NCBI GenBank assembly: GCA_002345625.1
Contig: DDWE01000050.1
Coordinates: forward strand, 15,786 to 36,376
Direction: 5' to 3'
Length of the DNA stretch: 20,591 nucleotides
Origin: Desulfuromonadaceae bacterium UBA2294
GTDB lineage: Bacteria > Desulfobacterota > Desulfuromonadia > Desulfuromonadales > UBA2294
The notes under the pieces are model-generated. The model did not search any database and had not been told where the DNA came from. It saw only the letters and a program-made list of their open reading frames with translations. Position 1 is the first letter of the stretch. The number at the start of each line of letters is the position of its first letter. This document shows positions 1 to 6,801 of this stretch, one piece after another. A program made the position numbers and the translations under genes.

Positions 1-681
1 AAATTTTCGTCCAGCAGTGATCTCTACAGCGTCGTCAAAGCCGAGTACCTTGCCATGCGTTTAGCCTCCCTTGCCGGACTGAACGCCGCACCGGTCAAAC
101 TGGTCAAAGCGGCCGGCAAGGATGTGTTGCTGATCGAGCGCTTCGACCGTATGGCGCTCGCATCCGGTTGGGCGCGAAAATCGATGGTTTCTGCCCTGAC
201 CCTGTTCGGCCTCAGCGACATGACGGCGCGTTACGCCAGCTATGAAGAGTTTGCCGAAATCATTCGCCATCGCTTTACGCAACCGGGAGAAACCCTCAAG
301 GAGCTTTTTGGTCGACTGGTGTTTAATGTCCTGTGCGGCAATACCGATGATCATGCCCGCAATCACGCCGCGTTTTGGGATGGGAAAGAGCTGACCCTGA
401 CGCCAGCCTATGATATTTGCCCGCAAGCTCGTACCGGCAATGAAGCGACCCAGGCCATGCTCATCACCGGCGAAAACCGCTTCAGCCAACTCAAAACCTG
501 TCTGGTGGCCGCGCACCACTTCCTGCTATCACGACAAGCAGCGGTCGAGGTGATCGAGCGGATCGAGACCGCCATACGCGGCCATTGGGAGAGGGTCTGC
601 GAAGAAGCCGAGCTGAGCCCGGTGGAGAAGAACTATCTGTGGGGACGTCAATTCCTTAACCCCTTTTCCAGTGAGCGATGA
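1..681 (+). CDS. HipA-like serine/threonine kinase, C-terminal part (5' end outside window)
   Basis: The reading frame is open from base 1, so the N-terminus lies outside the window and 226 residues are visible. The kinase signature NTDDHARN is at 340-363, matching the HipA N-x-D-x-H-x-[KR]-N catalytic loop. A second acidic motif, AYDI, has its Asp codon at 412-414 and matches the metal-binding Asp of the family. The start of the visible part (KAEYLAMRLA) also fits the HipA core. HipA proteins are toxin kinases, usually encoded after a small HTH antitoxin HipB; E. coli HipA phosphorylates glutamyl-tRNA synthetase. Both catalytic motifs are intact, so the visible part looks functional. Whether hipB is upstream cannot be seen. 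The substrate here is unknown; the HipA family call is firm. Confidence 0.88.
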   Translation, partial: KFSSSSDLYSVVKAEYLAMRLASLAGLNAAPVKLVKAAGKDVLLIERFDRMALASGWARKSMVSALTLFGLSDMTARYASYEEFAEIIRHRFTQPGETLKELFGRLVFNVLCGNTDDHARNHAAFWDGKELTLTPAYDICPQARTGNEATQAMLITGENRFSQLKTCLVAAHHFLLSRQAAVEVIERIETAIRGHWERVCEEAELSPVEKNYLWGRQFLNPFSSER

Positions 682-700
682 CCCGGATGAAATGAGGGGG

Positions 701-728
701 ATTAAGTATGGTGTCCCCGGAATTCCGA
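701..728. mobile_element. Fragment resembling a REP/RAYT-type element end (GTGTCCCCGG motif)
   Basis: The stretch after the hipA-like stop contains TATGGTGTCCCCGGAATTCC. A related fragment in the opposite orientation (GGGGACACCCTCCATA) occurs at 5701-5716. I recall this style of sequence from the flanks of REP-associated tyrosine transposase elements, but no transposase lies nearby, so this would be a remnant. The rest of the interval up to 838 holds no gene I can support. Confidence 0.3.
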
Positions 729-838
729 GGGCCCTCACACACCATTCGAAGTAGGGTAAAAATATCAGCAGACCTCTCCAAAGCAGGTAGACTATTGAGG
801 CATTGTTACCGCAAACCCATGAAGAGGAGAATAACCCC

Positions 839-1896
839 ATGAAACAAACCAAAGCCTACTCCGCCGCCAGCGCAACCACACCGCTCGCTGCCACCACCAT
901 CCCGCGCCGCGCCGCCACTGAGCGCGATGTCGCGATCGAAATCCTTTTCTGTGGCGTCTGCCACTCCGATCTGCACACGGTGCGCGACGAATGGCACAGC
1001 ATTATGCCGACAGTCTACCCCTGCGTGCCGGGGCACGAGATCGTCGGCCGGGTGACCCAGGTCGGCAAGGGCGTCACCGGGTTCAAAACCGGCGATCTGG
1101 TCGGCGTCGGCTGCATGGTCGATTCGGATCACGACTGCCCGAGCTGCAAGGCCAACGTCGAGCAGTTCTGCCCATCGGCGGTCTTTACCTACAACGGCCC
1201 GGACAAGCACGGCACAGCACCGGTCACCTACGGCGGCTACTCGGAGAGCATCGTTGTCGACGAGCGCTTCTGCCTTAAGGTGCCGACCAATCTTGATCTG
1301 GCCGGGGTGGCGCCGTTGCTCTGCGCCGGCATCACCACCTGGTCACCGATCCGCCGCTGGGGCGATATCAAGGGAAAGAAGGTCGGCGTCGTCGGCCTTG
1401 GTGGCCTAGGGCACATGGGGTCAAATTTGCCCACGCCCTCGGCGCCCACGTTACGGTCTTCACCACCTCTCCGGGGAAAAAAGACGATGCCCTGCGCCTC
1501 GGCGCTGATGCTGTGATCCTGTCAAAGAATGCACAGGAGATGAAGGCACACGCCGGGACGTTTGATTTCATCCTCGACACCATCGCCGCCGACCACGACA
1601 TCAACGCCTACCTTGGCATGCTGTCCCTCGACGGCAACCTGACCCTGGTCGGCGCCCCGGAAACGCCACTGCAGGTCTCGGCCTTCGCCTTGCTCTTCGG
1701 CCGCAAGAGCCTCTCCGGCTCGCTGATCGGCGGCATCAAGGAGACTCAGGAGATGCTCGATTTCTGCGGCAAGCACAACATCACCTCTGATGTCGAGATC
1801 ATCCCGATTCAGAAAATCAACGAGGCCTACGAACGGCTGGTGAAGTCGGATGTCAAGTACCGCTTCTCCATCGACATGGCGTCGCTGAAGAGCTGA
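839..1896 (+). pseudogene. YahK-like zinc alcohol/aldehyde dehydrogenase, interrupted by a -1 frameshift
   Basis: The product is a medium-chain NAD(P)H-dependent zinc alcohol dehydrogenase of the cinnamyl-alcohol/YahK group, which reduces aldehydes in the cytoplasm. The ATG at 839 follows the purine-rich GAAGAGGAG. Catalytic zinc ligands are seen at C41 (GVCHSD), H66-E67 (PGHE) and C162 (LLCAG); the Rossmann loop GLGGLG is near 187-192. The frame breaks at the G run 1417-1420. Adding one G joins GHMG to VKFAHALGAH in the next frame, which stays open to the stop at 1894-1896 and restores a normal protein of about 352 residues. The structural-zinc site reads DSDHDC..C.......C, with Asp97 where the first of four Cys is expected. 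The break may be a homopolymer sequencing error or a true mutation; otherwise both halves look well conserved. Confidence 0.85.
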
Positions 1897-1949
1897 ATCG
1901 GGATAATAACATCTCCCAACGAAGAGCATTAAAAGGGCAAGAGCTTGCA

Positions 1950-2056
1950 CTACGAAGCGACACGAAGGGCACGAAGAAAAGCTTAAGACAAGCCAGAACT
2001 TTTTGGTTTTAAAACCAAAGCCTTAGTTTTTGTTTTCCTTCGTGTTCTTCGTGGTG
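1950..2056. repeat. Dispersed inverted intergenic repeat (CACGAAG type)
   Basis: The left arm (about 1950-1980) contains CACGAAGGGCACGAAGAAAA, and the right arm (2032-2056) contains its imperfect reverse complement. Between them lies a perfect 18-base palindrome at 2002-2019 (TTTGGTTTTAAAACCAAA). Together they could fold into a long hairpin. Similar 'cacgaag...cacgaag' repeats are familiar from intergenic regions of many proteobacteria. A cousin, CACAGAGAACACAGAG, is at 7834-7849. No coding potential is evident. Confidence 0.6.
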
Positions 2057-2101
2057 AAAAAATCCTTCTCCTTTAATCTGAAGAGGCCGGGTAGCGCTGA
2101 C

Positions 2102-2710
2102 ATGACGACCATCACCGAAACCCTGCTCACCGAATCGACTATCACCGATGCGCTCGACGCTCTGGCGACGTTGCGCCTCGATATCTTCAAGGAATACCCC
2201 TACCTGTATCAGGGACGGCGCGAAGACGAACTCGCCTATCTGCGCAGCTATGCCGAGAAACCGGAGGCCTGCGTCATCCTCGCCAGCGACGGAACCGAAG
2301 TGATAGGCGCTGCGACCGGCATGCCGCTGATTCACGAAGACGCCCAACTGCGCGATGCCTTTGCTGGCAGCGGCTACCCGCTGGAGTCGATCTATTACGT
2401 CGGCGAGCTTTTGTTGCAACCCGCCTATCGTAGCGCCGGGCTGGGGCAAAAACTGCTGACACAGATGGAACGGCACATTCGTTCCCTCGGTCACTTCCAA
2501 CAGCTGACCTGCGCCACGGTCGAGCGCCCTGACAATCACCCCCTGCGGCCAGACGACGCCATCCCCATCAGCCGCTTTTTGGCCCGCACCGGTTTTGTCC
2601 ACCTGCCGGGGGTGACCACCCGTTTCACCTGGCGCGAGACCGACGGCGTCAAACGCGAGCACACCATGCAATTCTGGATAAAGGACTTAAGCGCAGCCGC
2701 GGGCGCATGA
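2102..2710 (+). CDS. GNAT-family N-acetyltransferase
   Basis: This is a 202-residue protein beginning MTTITETLL. The acetyl-CoA pyrophosphate-binding motif A is recognisable as QPAYRSAGLGQKLL (R-x-x-G-x-G) around residues 107-120, preceded by the beta strand IYYVGELLL. GNAT enzymes move an acetyl group from acetyl-CoA to an amine; the substrate here cannot be told. The frame is open further upstream to 2030, but that extension lies in the right arm of the intergenic repeat and reads as low-complexity Phe/Lys/Ser, so the ATG at 2102 is preferred even though no strong ribosome site precedes it. The gene stands alone, after the repeat and ahead of a possible terminator. Confidence 0.75.
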   Translation: MTTITETLLTESTITDALDALATLRLDIFKEYPYLYQGRREDELAYLRSYAEKPEACVILASDGTEVIGAATGMPLIHEDAQLRDAFAGSGYPLESIYYVGELLLQPAYRSAGLGQKLLTQMERHIRSLGHFQQLTCATVERPDNHPLRPDDAIPISRFLARTGFVHLPGVTTRFTWRETDGVKREHTMQFWIKDLSAAAGA

Positions 2711-2713
2711 GGG

Positions 2714-2735
2714 AAAAGAGGCCGGCGTCTTTTTT
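2714..2735 (+). terminator. Possible terminator after the GNAT gene
   Basis: AAAAGA at 2714-2719 pairs with TCTTTT at 2728-2733 around a GC-rich loop and runs into a T tract (2730-2735). The stem is short and AT-rich, so the call is tentative. It would separate the acetyltransferase from the riboswitch operon. Confidence 0.35.
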
Positions 2736-2925
2736 ATAAGGCAGCCTGTCGCCTTTTCGTCCCTCCCCCCGCTCCCGTTCCTCAGCAGATATCGGGTAAA
2801 AAGCCCTGACACGTTGATGGCCTCCCAGAAGATGCGGTCATAGCCATCGACACGTTGATCAACGCCCCTCAGTGGAGTTCGATCATTTAGCAATTTCTTG
2901 TCATGGCGGTTTCTGTTACATTAAA

Positions 2926-3006
2926 ACTCTGCAAGGGCAAAGTTGAAGCAATTCAGCGACGCAAAGCCACGGGTCCTGCAAAATGGATAGCCGGGTTATC
3001 AGGAGT
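2926..3006 (+). promoter_or_regulatory. GEMM-I (cyclic di-GMP class I) riboswitch aptamer
   Basis: The hallmark strings AGGGCAAA (2934-2941), GACGCAAAGCC (2958-2968) and GCCGGGTTATC (2990-3000) occur in the right order and spacing. P1: ACTCTG (2926-2931) pairs with CAGGAGT (3000-3006) with one bulge. P2: GTTGAA (2942-2947) pairs with TTCAGC (2952-2957), capped by a GNRA loop GCAA. P3: CGG (2970-2972) pairs with CCG (2991-2993) and GTCC (2973-2976) with GGAT (2985-2988). The GNRA loop fits the tetraloop-receptor contact known for this class. The base matching Vc2 G20 is G2936 and the base matching A47 is A2963. The aptamer precedes the DUF4236 gene, so it probably controls the three-gene operon to 5640. 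Open frames reading through it are spurious. Confidence 0.9.
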
Positions 3007-3028
3007 CACGAATGAACGATCAAAGATC

Positions 3029-3058
3029 AGGCCATCCGCAATTTTTCGTGGATGGCCT
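3029..3058 (+). other. Stem-loop between riboswitch and first gene (candidate expression platform)
   Basis: AGGCCATCC (3029-3037) pairs perfectly with GGATGGCCT (3050-3058). Two further pairs inside leave the loop AATTTTTC. No T run follows, so it is not a classic intrinsic terminator; it ends about 10 bases before the AGAGG ribosome site (3069-3073). A role in controlling translation or transcript stability under the riboswitch is inferred. Confidence 0.6.
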
Positions 3059-3079
3059 ACGTGTTTCCAGAGGCAAATA

Positions 3080-3358
3080 ATGGGTTACCTGCGCTTTTAC
3101 CGACGATTTCGCATCTTTCCCGGCGTGTGGCTCAACGTGTCCAAAACCGGGGTTTCGCTCTCCTTCGGCCGGCGAGGATTCACCGTGACCATCGGCAGGA
3201 CCGGGATACGATTCACCGCCGGGTTGACCGGGACCGGGCTATTCTACACAACGCATTTCCCGCACAAAAAGACCGATAAGAACAAGGACGAATCCCTATC
3301 GGGCGAACATGGTCTTGAAAATCTTGAAACCCTGAAAAAAGAACTGCACATGGAGTGA
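3080..3358 (+). CDS. DUF4236 domain protein
   Basis: A 92-residue protein beginning MGYLRFYRRF. It carries the DUF4236 pattern: an aromatic/basic start, then FPGVWLNVSKTGVSLSFG, VTIGRTG and GLTGTGLFYT, within residues 1-60. The family is known only as a short glycine-rich beta domain, often at the N-terminus of membrane or hypothetical proteins; no function is established. The tail is charged (KKTDKNKDES). The ATG at 3080 has AGAGG six bases upstream. The longer open frame from 2903 runs through the riboswitch and is rejected. The stop is four bases from the next start, so the gene is the first of a tight operon with the membrane protein and the UDG-like gene. Confidence 0.8.
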   Translation: MGYLRFYRRFRIFPGVWLNVSKTGVSLSFGRRGFTVTIGRTGIRFTAGLTGTGLFYTTHFPHKKTDKNKDESLSGEHGLENLETLKKELHME

Positions 3359-3362
3359 ACTG

Positions 3363-4856
3363 ATGGCGAGAAAAAAAAAGGGCGACGACCTGATCGGTGG
3401 CATCGTTGTCGGTGTATTAGCGGCGCTGGTTATTCTTCTGGTTGTGGCACCCTACCTCATGCTCATCGGCTGGCGCTATTTTGCGCCAAGAGCCAAAACC
3501 GGTCTGCATAAGCTGAAAAACAACCCGGCCTTTTTCTGGCTGAATGACAAGGAAAAAGATCAGTTCCTCTCCTGTGCCAGGGAGCTTACCGACGCCATTG
3601 AACAGATTGAGAACGCCAACCAGACGGCACTGGCGGCCAATGTACAGAAAAACAACGACGGGACCTGGAACGCTCGGAGCCGAATCGGCAAACAATGCAA
3701 GGAGATCGTGCAGGAGAACACCCTGAGGGTGATCGGCTTGCGCGGTCAGTTCAGGGAGTTGGCACAAACCCCGTATGCGCGCTGGGATGAGTTTCGGAAT
3801 GCCTATCTCTACTCCGAAACTCTGCGGATCGCTTTTGTCGCCTGGCTCTGCGCCATTCTCCCGTCGAGCATGCTCTTCGGCGATGGCTTTTTCTCCAATA
3901 TTGCACTGCATTTCATGGCGCCATTCACCTTTATCCTGCAGTTCTTCTCCGACCGGTTTCACCCGCCTTACGGTGCCGACTTCAAGGTTCTGGGCTCATC
4001 CTTTGCCGTGGCTGCTCTGGCCGGCGTGGCCGCCTATATCCAGAGACAGGAGACGCTGACGCAACTGGCGCCGCAACCGCCAGAGGTCAACGTCGACAAC
4101 GTCAGAAGCTACGAATTCGACATCATCCGTCCATTCATCGACGCCGACAAGGTGGAGGACATTTCGCAACCGGCGCTGCGCGAGTTGCTGGTCATCGTCC
4201 TGCTCTTCACCACCGTCGATGGAACACTCGACCAGCTTGAAGCCTTCGTCCTCAACAGCATCCTCGCCAACCACTGGCAGGATTCCTGGGGCGATGTCAA
4301 AACCTTCCGCGCCGAAACCTTTTCGAGTCTTGATCAGATGGACGGCGCCACGCTCTTTTCTGATGTCGTCGAGCGCTCCACAGCGGCGCTGATCAAAGAA
4401 CTCGACGCCACACAGATGCAGGCGGCCGATGCCTTGGTGAAAAAGGTCATCTGGATCGACAACGAGCTGGCCGAAGAGGAGCTGGAACTCTATGCCGTCT
4501 TCCACAAGCTCCTGCAATCAGCCGGTTTGGCCGCCAGCGAATCCGCCGCGCCGGAAACGACGCCGCTGCCGCTTGAGACGGCAACCGCCGCTCCGGCTCC
4601 GGCAACTACCGTCAACGCCGATGGTCCACGCTACAATCTGGTCTTCGATGGTACGGTCGTCGACGGCTTCGATCTTGAGGAGGTCAAGACCCGACTCGCG
4701 CACCTGCTCAAGTCATCCCCCGAAAAGACCGAGGCACTGTTCTCCGGAAAGCGTTTTGTTCTTAAAAAGAACACGACCCGTCAGCAAGGTGAATCGGCAC
4801 TTTCGAAACTCAGAGCGATCGGCGCACACAGCCAGCTGGTCAAGGTCGAGGCCTGA
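3363..4856 (+). CDS. Four-helix membrane protein with TerB-like region and conserved C-terminal domain
   Basis: This 497-residue protein has no name I recognise. Hydrophobic segments lie at about 11-37, 155-173, 179-195 and 208-226, giving an inner-membrane protein with a soluble loop (40-150) and a large soluble C-terminal half. Residues 270-395 are helical with two acidic signatures, VDGTLDQLEAF and DNELAEEELELYAVF, resembling the metal-binding pattern of TerB/DjlA-like domains. A Pro/Ala/Thr linker (about 398-420) leads to a final domain (about 425-497, FDGTVVDGFDLEEVK ... FSGKRFVLKK ... AIGAHSQLVKVEA). That looks like a small alpha/beta domain seen at the ends of other bacterial membrane proteins. 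Its neighbours are four bases away on both sides. Function is unknown; the TerB comparison is by pattern only. Confidence 0.72.
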   Translation: MARKKKGDDLIGGIVVGVLAALVILLVVAPYLMLIGWRYFAPRAKTGLHKLKNNPAFFWLNDKEKDQFLSCARELTDAIEQIENANQTALAANVQKNNDGTWNARSRIGKQCKEIVQENTLRVIGLRGQFRELAQTPYARWDEFRNAYLYSETLRIAFVAWLCAILPSSMLFGDGFFSNIALHFMAPFTFILQFFSDRFHPPYGADFKVLGSSFAVAALAGVAAYIQRQETLTQLAPQPPEVNVDNVRSYEFDIIRPFIDADKVEDISQPALRELLVIVLLFTTVDGTLDQLEAFVLNSILANHWQDSWGDVKTFRAETFSSLDQMDGATLFSDVVERSTAALIKELDATQMQAADALVKKVIWIDNELAEEELELYAVFHKLLQSAGLAASESAAPETTPLPLETATAAPAPATTVNADGPRYNLVFDGTVVDGFDLEEVKTRLAHLLKSSPEKTEALFSGKRFVLKKNTTRQQGESALSKLRAIGAHSQLVKVEA

Positions 4857-4860
4857 TGCC

Positions 4861-5640
4861 ATGCACTGTTTTCCGTTCGGCATGCCGGTTCGACCGGTGG
4901 AACAACAGGACCGTAGCCCGAAACGGGTCTTTGTTCTCGGCGTCTATGCCAGCGCCGTCCACGCCCGCTGGCTGGGGCATGACGGTCGCACCTGGGTCAA
5001 CGCGCTCGCCGTCGCCTCAGAACCTGAAATATTCTGGCGCGGTGACGATGCGCACACCATCATTGCCGCCATCCAGATTCCTCCCGCCGCCGGCAAACTG
5101 ATCCCGGCCAGCCCCAGCCTCAACGGCCCATCCGGGCGCACCCTCGATGACAAATTCCTCGCACCACTTGGTCTCGAAAGACATGATGCCTGGCTGTGCG
5201 ACCTGTTGCCGGAAAGTCGCAAAAACCCTGGCCAGGCCGCGGCGCTGACCCGCGCCTACGACCCGGTTCAGAATGAGCTCGGCTTGCCGGCGTATGACTG
5301 GCCGCCGGTCCCCGAGGTGCTCGCCAACAGTCAAAGATGCGCTGAGATCGAACAGGAACTGTGCGCCGCCGCACCAGACGTACTCATCACCCTCGGCGAT
5401 CAGCCGCTGCGATGGTTCGTGTCGAAGTTCGGAAGTCGAGACCGACTATCAGACTATGGCGATGGAGAAGAGACCTACGGCCGACTGCATCCCCTATGTA
5501 TTGCCGGAAGGAATCTTAACCTACTGCCTCTGGTTCACCCCCGGCAGGCCGGGGGGCTCGGGTCCCATTCGCAACGCTGGTCGGCATTGCACCAATACTG
5601 GATCGACAACCGAGCTGCCGGCCTACTCAATCGAGACTGA
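4861..5640 (+). CDS. Uracil-DNA-glycosylase-fold-like protein, function unknown
   Basis: A 259-residue protein, starting at the ATG four bases after the preceding stop (translational coupling likely). The layout recalls the uracil-DNA glycosylase superfamily: a first strand and loop near 22-37 (VFVLGVYASAVHARW), DVLITLGDQPLRWF near 173-186 (like the 'LGxxA' segment of family 4/5 enzymes), and LPLVHPRQAG near 222-231 in the place of the family HP[ST] motif. The classic GExPG motif 1 is not evident, so glycosylase activity is doubtful. A DNA-interacting or degenerate fold member is possible. No membrane segment or signal peptide is seen. The gene closes the riboswitch operon. The open frame continues upstream to 4492 but overlaps the membrane-protein gene and is rejected. 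Confidence 0.55.
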   Translation: MHCFPFGMPVRPVEQQDRSPKRVFVLGVYASAVHARWLGHDGRTWVNALAVASEPEIFWRGDDAHTIIAAIQIPPAAGKLIPASPSLNGPSGRTLDDKFLAPLGLERHDAWLCDLLPESRKNPGQAAALTRAYDPVQNELGLPAYDWPPVPEVLANSQRCAEIEQELCAAAPDVLITLGDQPLRWFVSKFGSRDRLSDYGDGEETYGRLHPLCIAGRNLNLLPLVHPRQAGGLGSHSQRWSALHQYWIDNRAAGLLNRD

Positions 5641-5693
5641 ACAACGGCCCACAACATCTCACCGGTTCACCCTTGCCAAACACGCATGCGAAA

Positions 5694-5717
5694 TAAAAAA
5701 CCCGGGGACACCCTCCA
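5694..5717. mobile_element. Second GGGGACACC element fragment
   Basis: AACCCGGGGACACCCTCCAT followed by ATTT is, on the other strand, ATGGAGGGTGTCCCCGGG. It matches the style of the fragment at 701-728 in reverse orientation. No transposase lies between or beside them. The rest of 5641-5830 shows no supported gene. Confidence 0.3.
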
Positions 5718-5830
5718 TATTTGCATTTATGCAGCGTCGCCCAATCGGTCACCTCTTTTTTTCGTTCATGGCCCTCTACGGCGGGAACCAGGCGCCGGTG
5801 CTTGCTCATAGGTGGCCCTGAGCAATCTAT

Positions 5831-5867
5831 TGCAAAAACAAAACCCCACCAATTTCCGGTGAGGTTT
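5831..5867 (-). terminator. Intrinsic terminator for the small winged-helix gene
   Basis: AAACCCCACC (5841-5850) pairs with GGTGAGGTTT (5858-5867) with one mismatch and a seven-base loop. On the minus strand the stem is followed by TTTTGTTTTTG (5840-5830 direction), as expected for a terminator 35 bases after the stop at 5902. Confidence 0.7.
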
Positions 5868-5901
5868 GTCTGTTTCAGATCTAGTGGCTGGCGAAATTTG
5901 T

Positions 5902-6078
5902 CTAGGCCGGCGACCAGTAGCAGCGCTTGGGCGAAACAATCTTCTCCTCTTTTTTCAGCTGATTCATCGCCTTATCGACCTCTTTGCGGTCGAGTCCGCC
6001 GAGCTCGGCGATCTTCCCGGCGTTGAGCGGCTCGCCTGACTGGCGCATGACGGCTAGAACCTTTTCCGTGATATCCAT
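5902..6078 (-). CDS. Small winged-helix (wHTH) protein
   Basis: A 58-residue protein starting MDITEKVLAVM, with AAGGAGG nine bases upstream of the ATG (complement at 6087-6093). The pattern is helix (DITEKVLAVMRQ), EPLNAGKIAELGGLDRKEVDKAMNQLKKEEKI as a helix-turn-helix, then a short beta wing (VSPKRCYWSPA). This fits the stand-alone wHTH proteins common in deltaproteobacteria, related to MarR/ArsR-like DNA-binding domains. Residues 27-48 would be the recognition region. The frame extends upstream to 6123, but that part lies before the strong ribosome site. It stands alone with its own terminator. DNA binding is inferred; targets are unknown. Confidence 0.75.
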   Translation of the reverse strand: MDITEKVLAVMRQSGEPLNAGKIAELGGLDRKEVDKAMNQLKKEEKIVSPKRCYWSPA

Positions 6079-6416
6079 TCGTTGTCCTCCTTGTCGTTTC
6101 AGGTGATGGCGATGAATATACAACTGGATGCGTCATAAATCGAGTGCTGATTTTGGTTGTTCCTGCTTTTTAATCGGTACAAAATCACTGTCCTGCCTGG
6201 CTGGCTGACGCGCAGTCGCGCTCTGCCGCATCCCGAAACCGCAATGGTGGCACCGCGCAATTTTAGAATCAATCAGCAGATTACCTCTGTACACGTTGTC
6301 GCAGACAGGTAAAATAGCACCAGCATTCTTATCATGGACACTGCCTGTACGGACAACCTTCCACAGCGCATGATGCCCGAATGACGCAACTTGCCTTGCC
6401 AATGGAAAGGACCAGC

Positions 6417-6608
6417 ATGAAAGACATAACAGACGGGCACAGTGATTTTGATGGGATTTCGGAAACGCGTGACAGCAAATATCAGACATACATTCCAGGA
6501 GATGCCCGGATCGAAGGGTTTGGCACCATCAATGATCTGATCGCGCGCATTGCGAAACTCGAAAAAATGCTCAAGGAGTTCTCGGCTTCCACAAACGGAG
6601 CAAAATGA
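6417..6608 (+). CDS. Small hypothetical protein with C-terminal coiled coil
   Basis: A 63-residue protein beginning MKDITDGHSDF. GGAAAGG lies six bases before the ATG at 6417, which favours this start over the one at 6381. The N-terminal half is acidic and probably flexible. Residues 38-57 (NDLIARIAKLEKMLKEF) form an amphipathic heptad pattern typical of a short coiled coil. I do not recognise a family. The opposite strand also has an open frame here (6133-6489), but it has no convincing start. The gene is plausible rather than proven. Confidence 0.45.
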   Translation: MKDITDGHSDFDGISETRDSKYQTYIPGDARIEGFGTINDLIARIAKLEKMLKEFSASTNGAK

Positions 6609-6704
6609 GCCTCTTTTTGATGGCTGTTCAGGACGATTACGCCGCGGCTATTTTTCGCGTGCCACCCTGGCACCTTGCGATCCAGAACAGAGCGGTCACT
6701 TCCG

Positions 6705-6748
6705 AAAACAAAAGCGCCTGCGGACCAAATCCGGTCCGCAGGCGCTTT
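6705..6748 (-). terminator. Strong hairpin terminator for cmoB
   Basis: AAAGCGCCTGCGGACC (6711-6726) pairs perfectly with 6733-6748 over 16 base pairs, with a six-base loop. On the minus strand the stem runs into TTTTGTTTT, placing it as the cmoB terminator 54 bases after that stop. It could also stop plus-strand transcripts from the small gene, although no T run follows on that side. Confidence 0.85.
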
Positions 6749-6801
6749 GCGTAAGACCACCACAAGCTTGTTTCACACCTATATACAGCTGCGATATTTT
6801 C

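Noticed and set aside
2687..2893. Minus-strand 68-residue open frame
   Set aside because: No ribosome site or family resemblance; composition is like intergenic sequence.
2904..2919. Sigma-54-like site TGGCGG...TTAC before the riboswitch
   Set aside because: The spacing between the GG and GC elements does not fit and the -12 GC is missing.
2903..3079. N-terminal extension of the DUF4236 frame
   Set aside because: It reads through the riboswitch aptamer and hairpin, and DUF4236 homology begins at the ATG at 3080, which has its own ribosome site.
4492..4860. Upstream extension of the UDG-like frame
   Set aside because: It lies inside the membrane-protein gene in another frame and is Arg/Ser/Pro-rich, as shadow frames usually are. 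The ATG at 4861 fits the operon spacing.
6133..6489. Minus-strand open frame of 118 residues with a CHHC motif
   Set aside because: No ribosome site or convincing start. Only one CxxC-like pair with a single distant Cys is present, and it overlaps the start of the better supported plus-strand small gene. A short zinc-ribbon protein from an internal start cannot be excluded.
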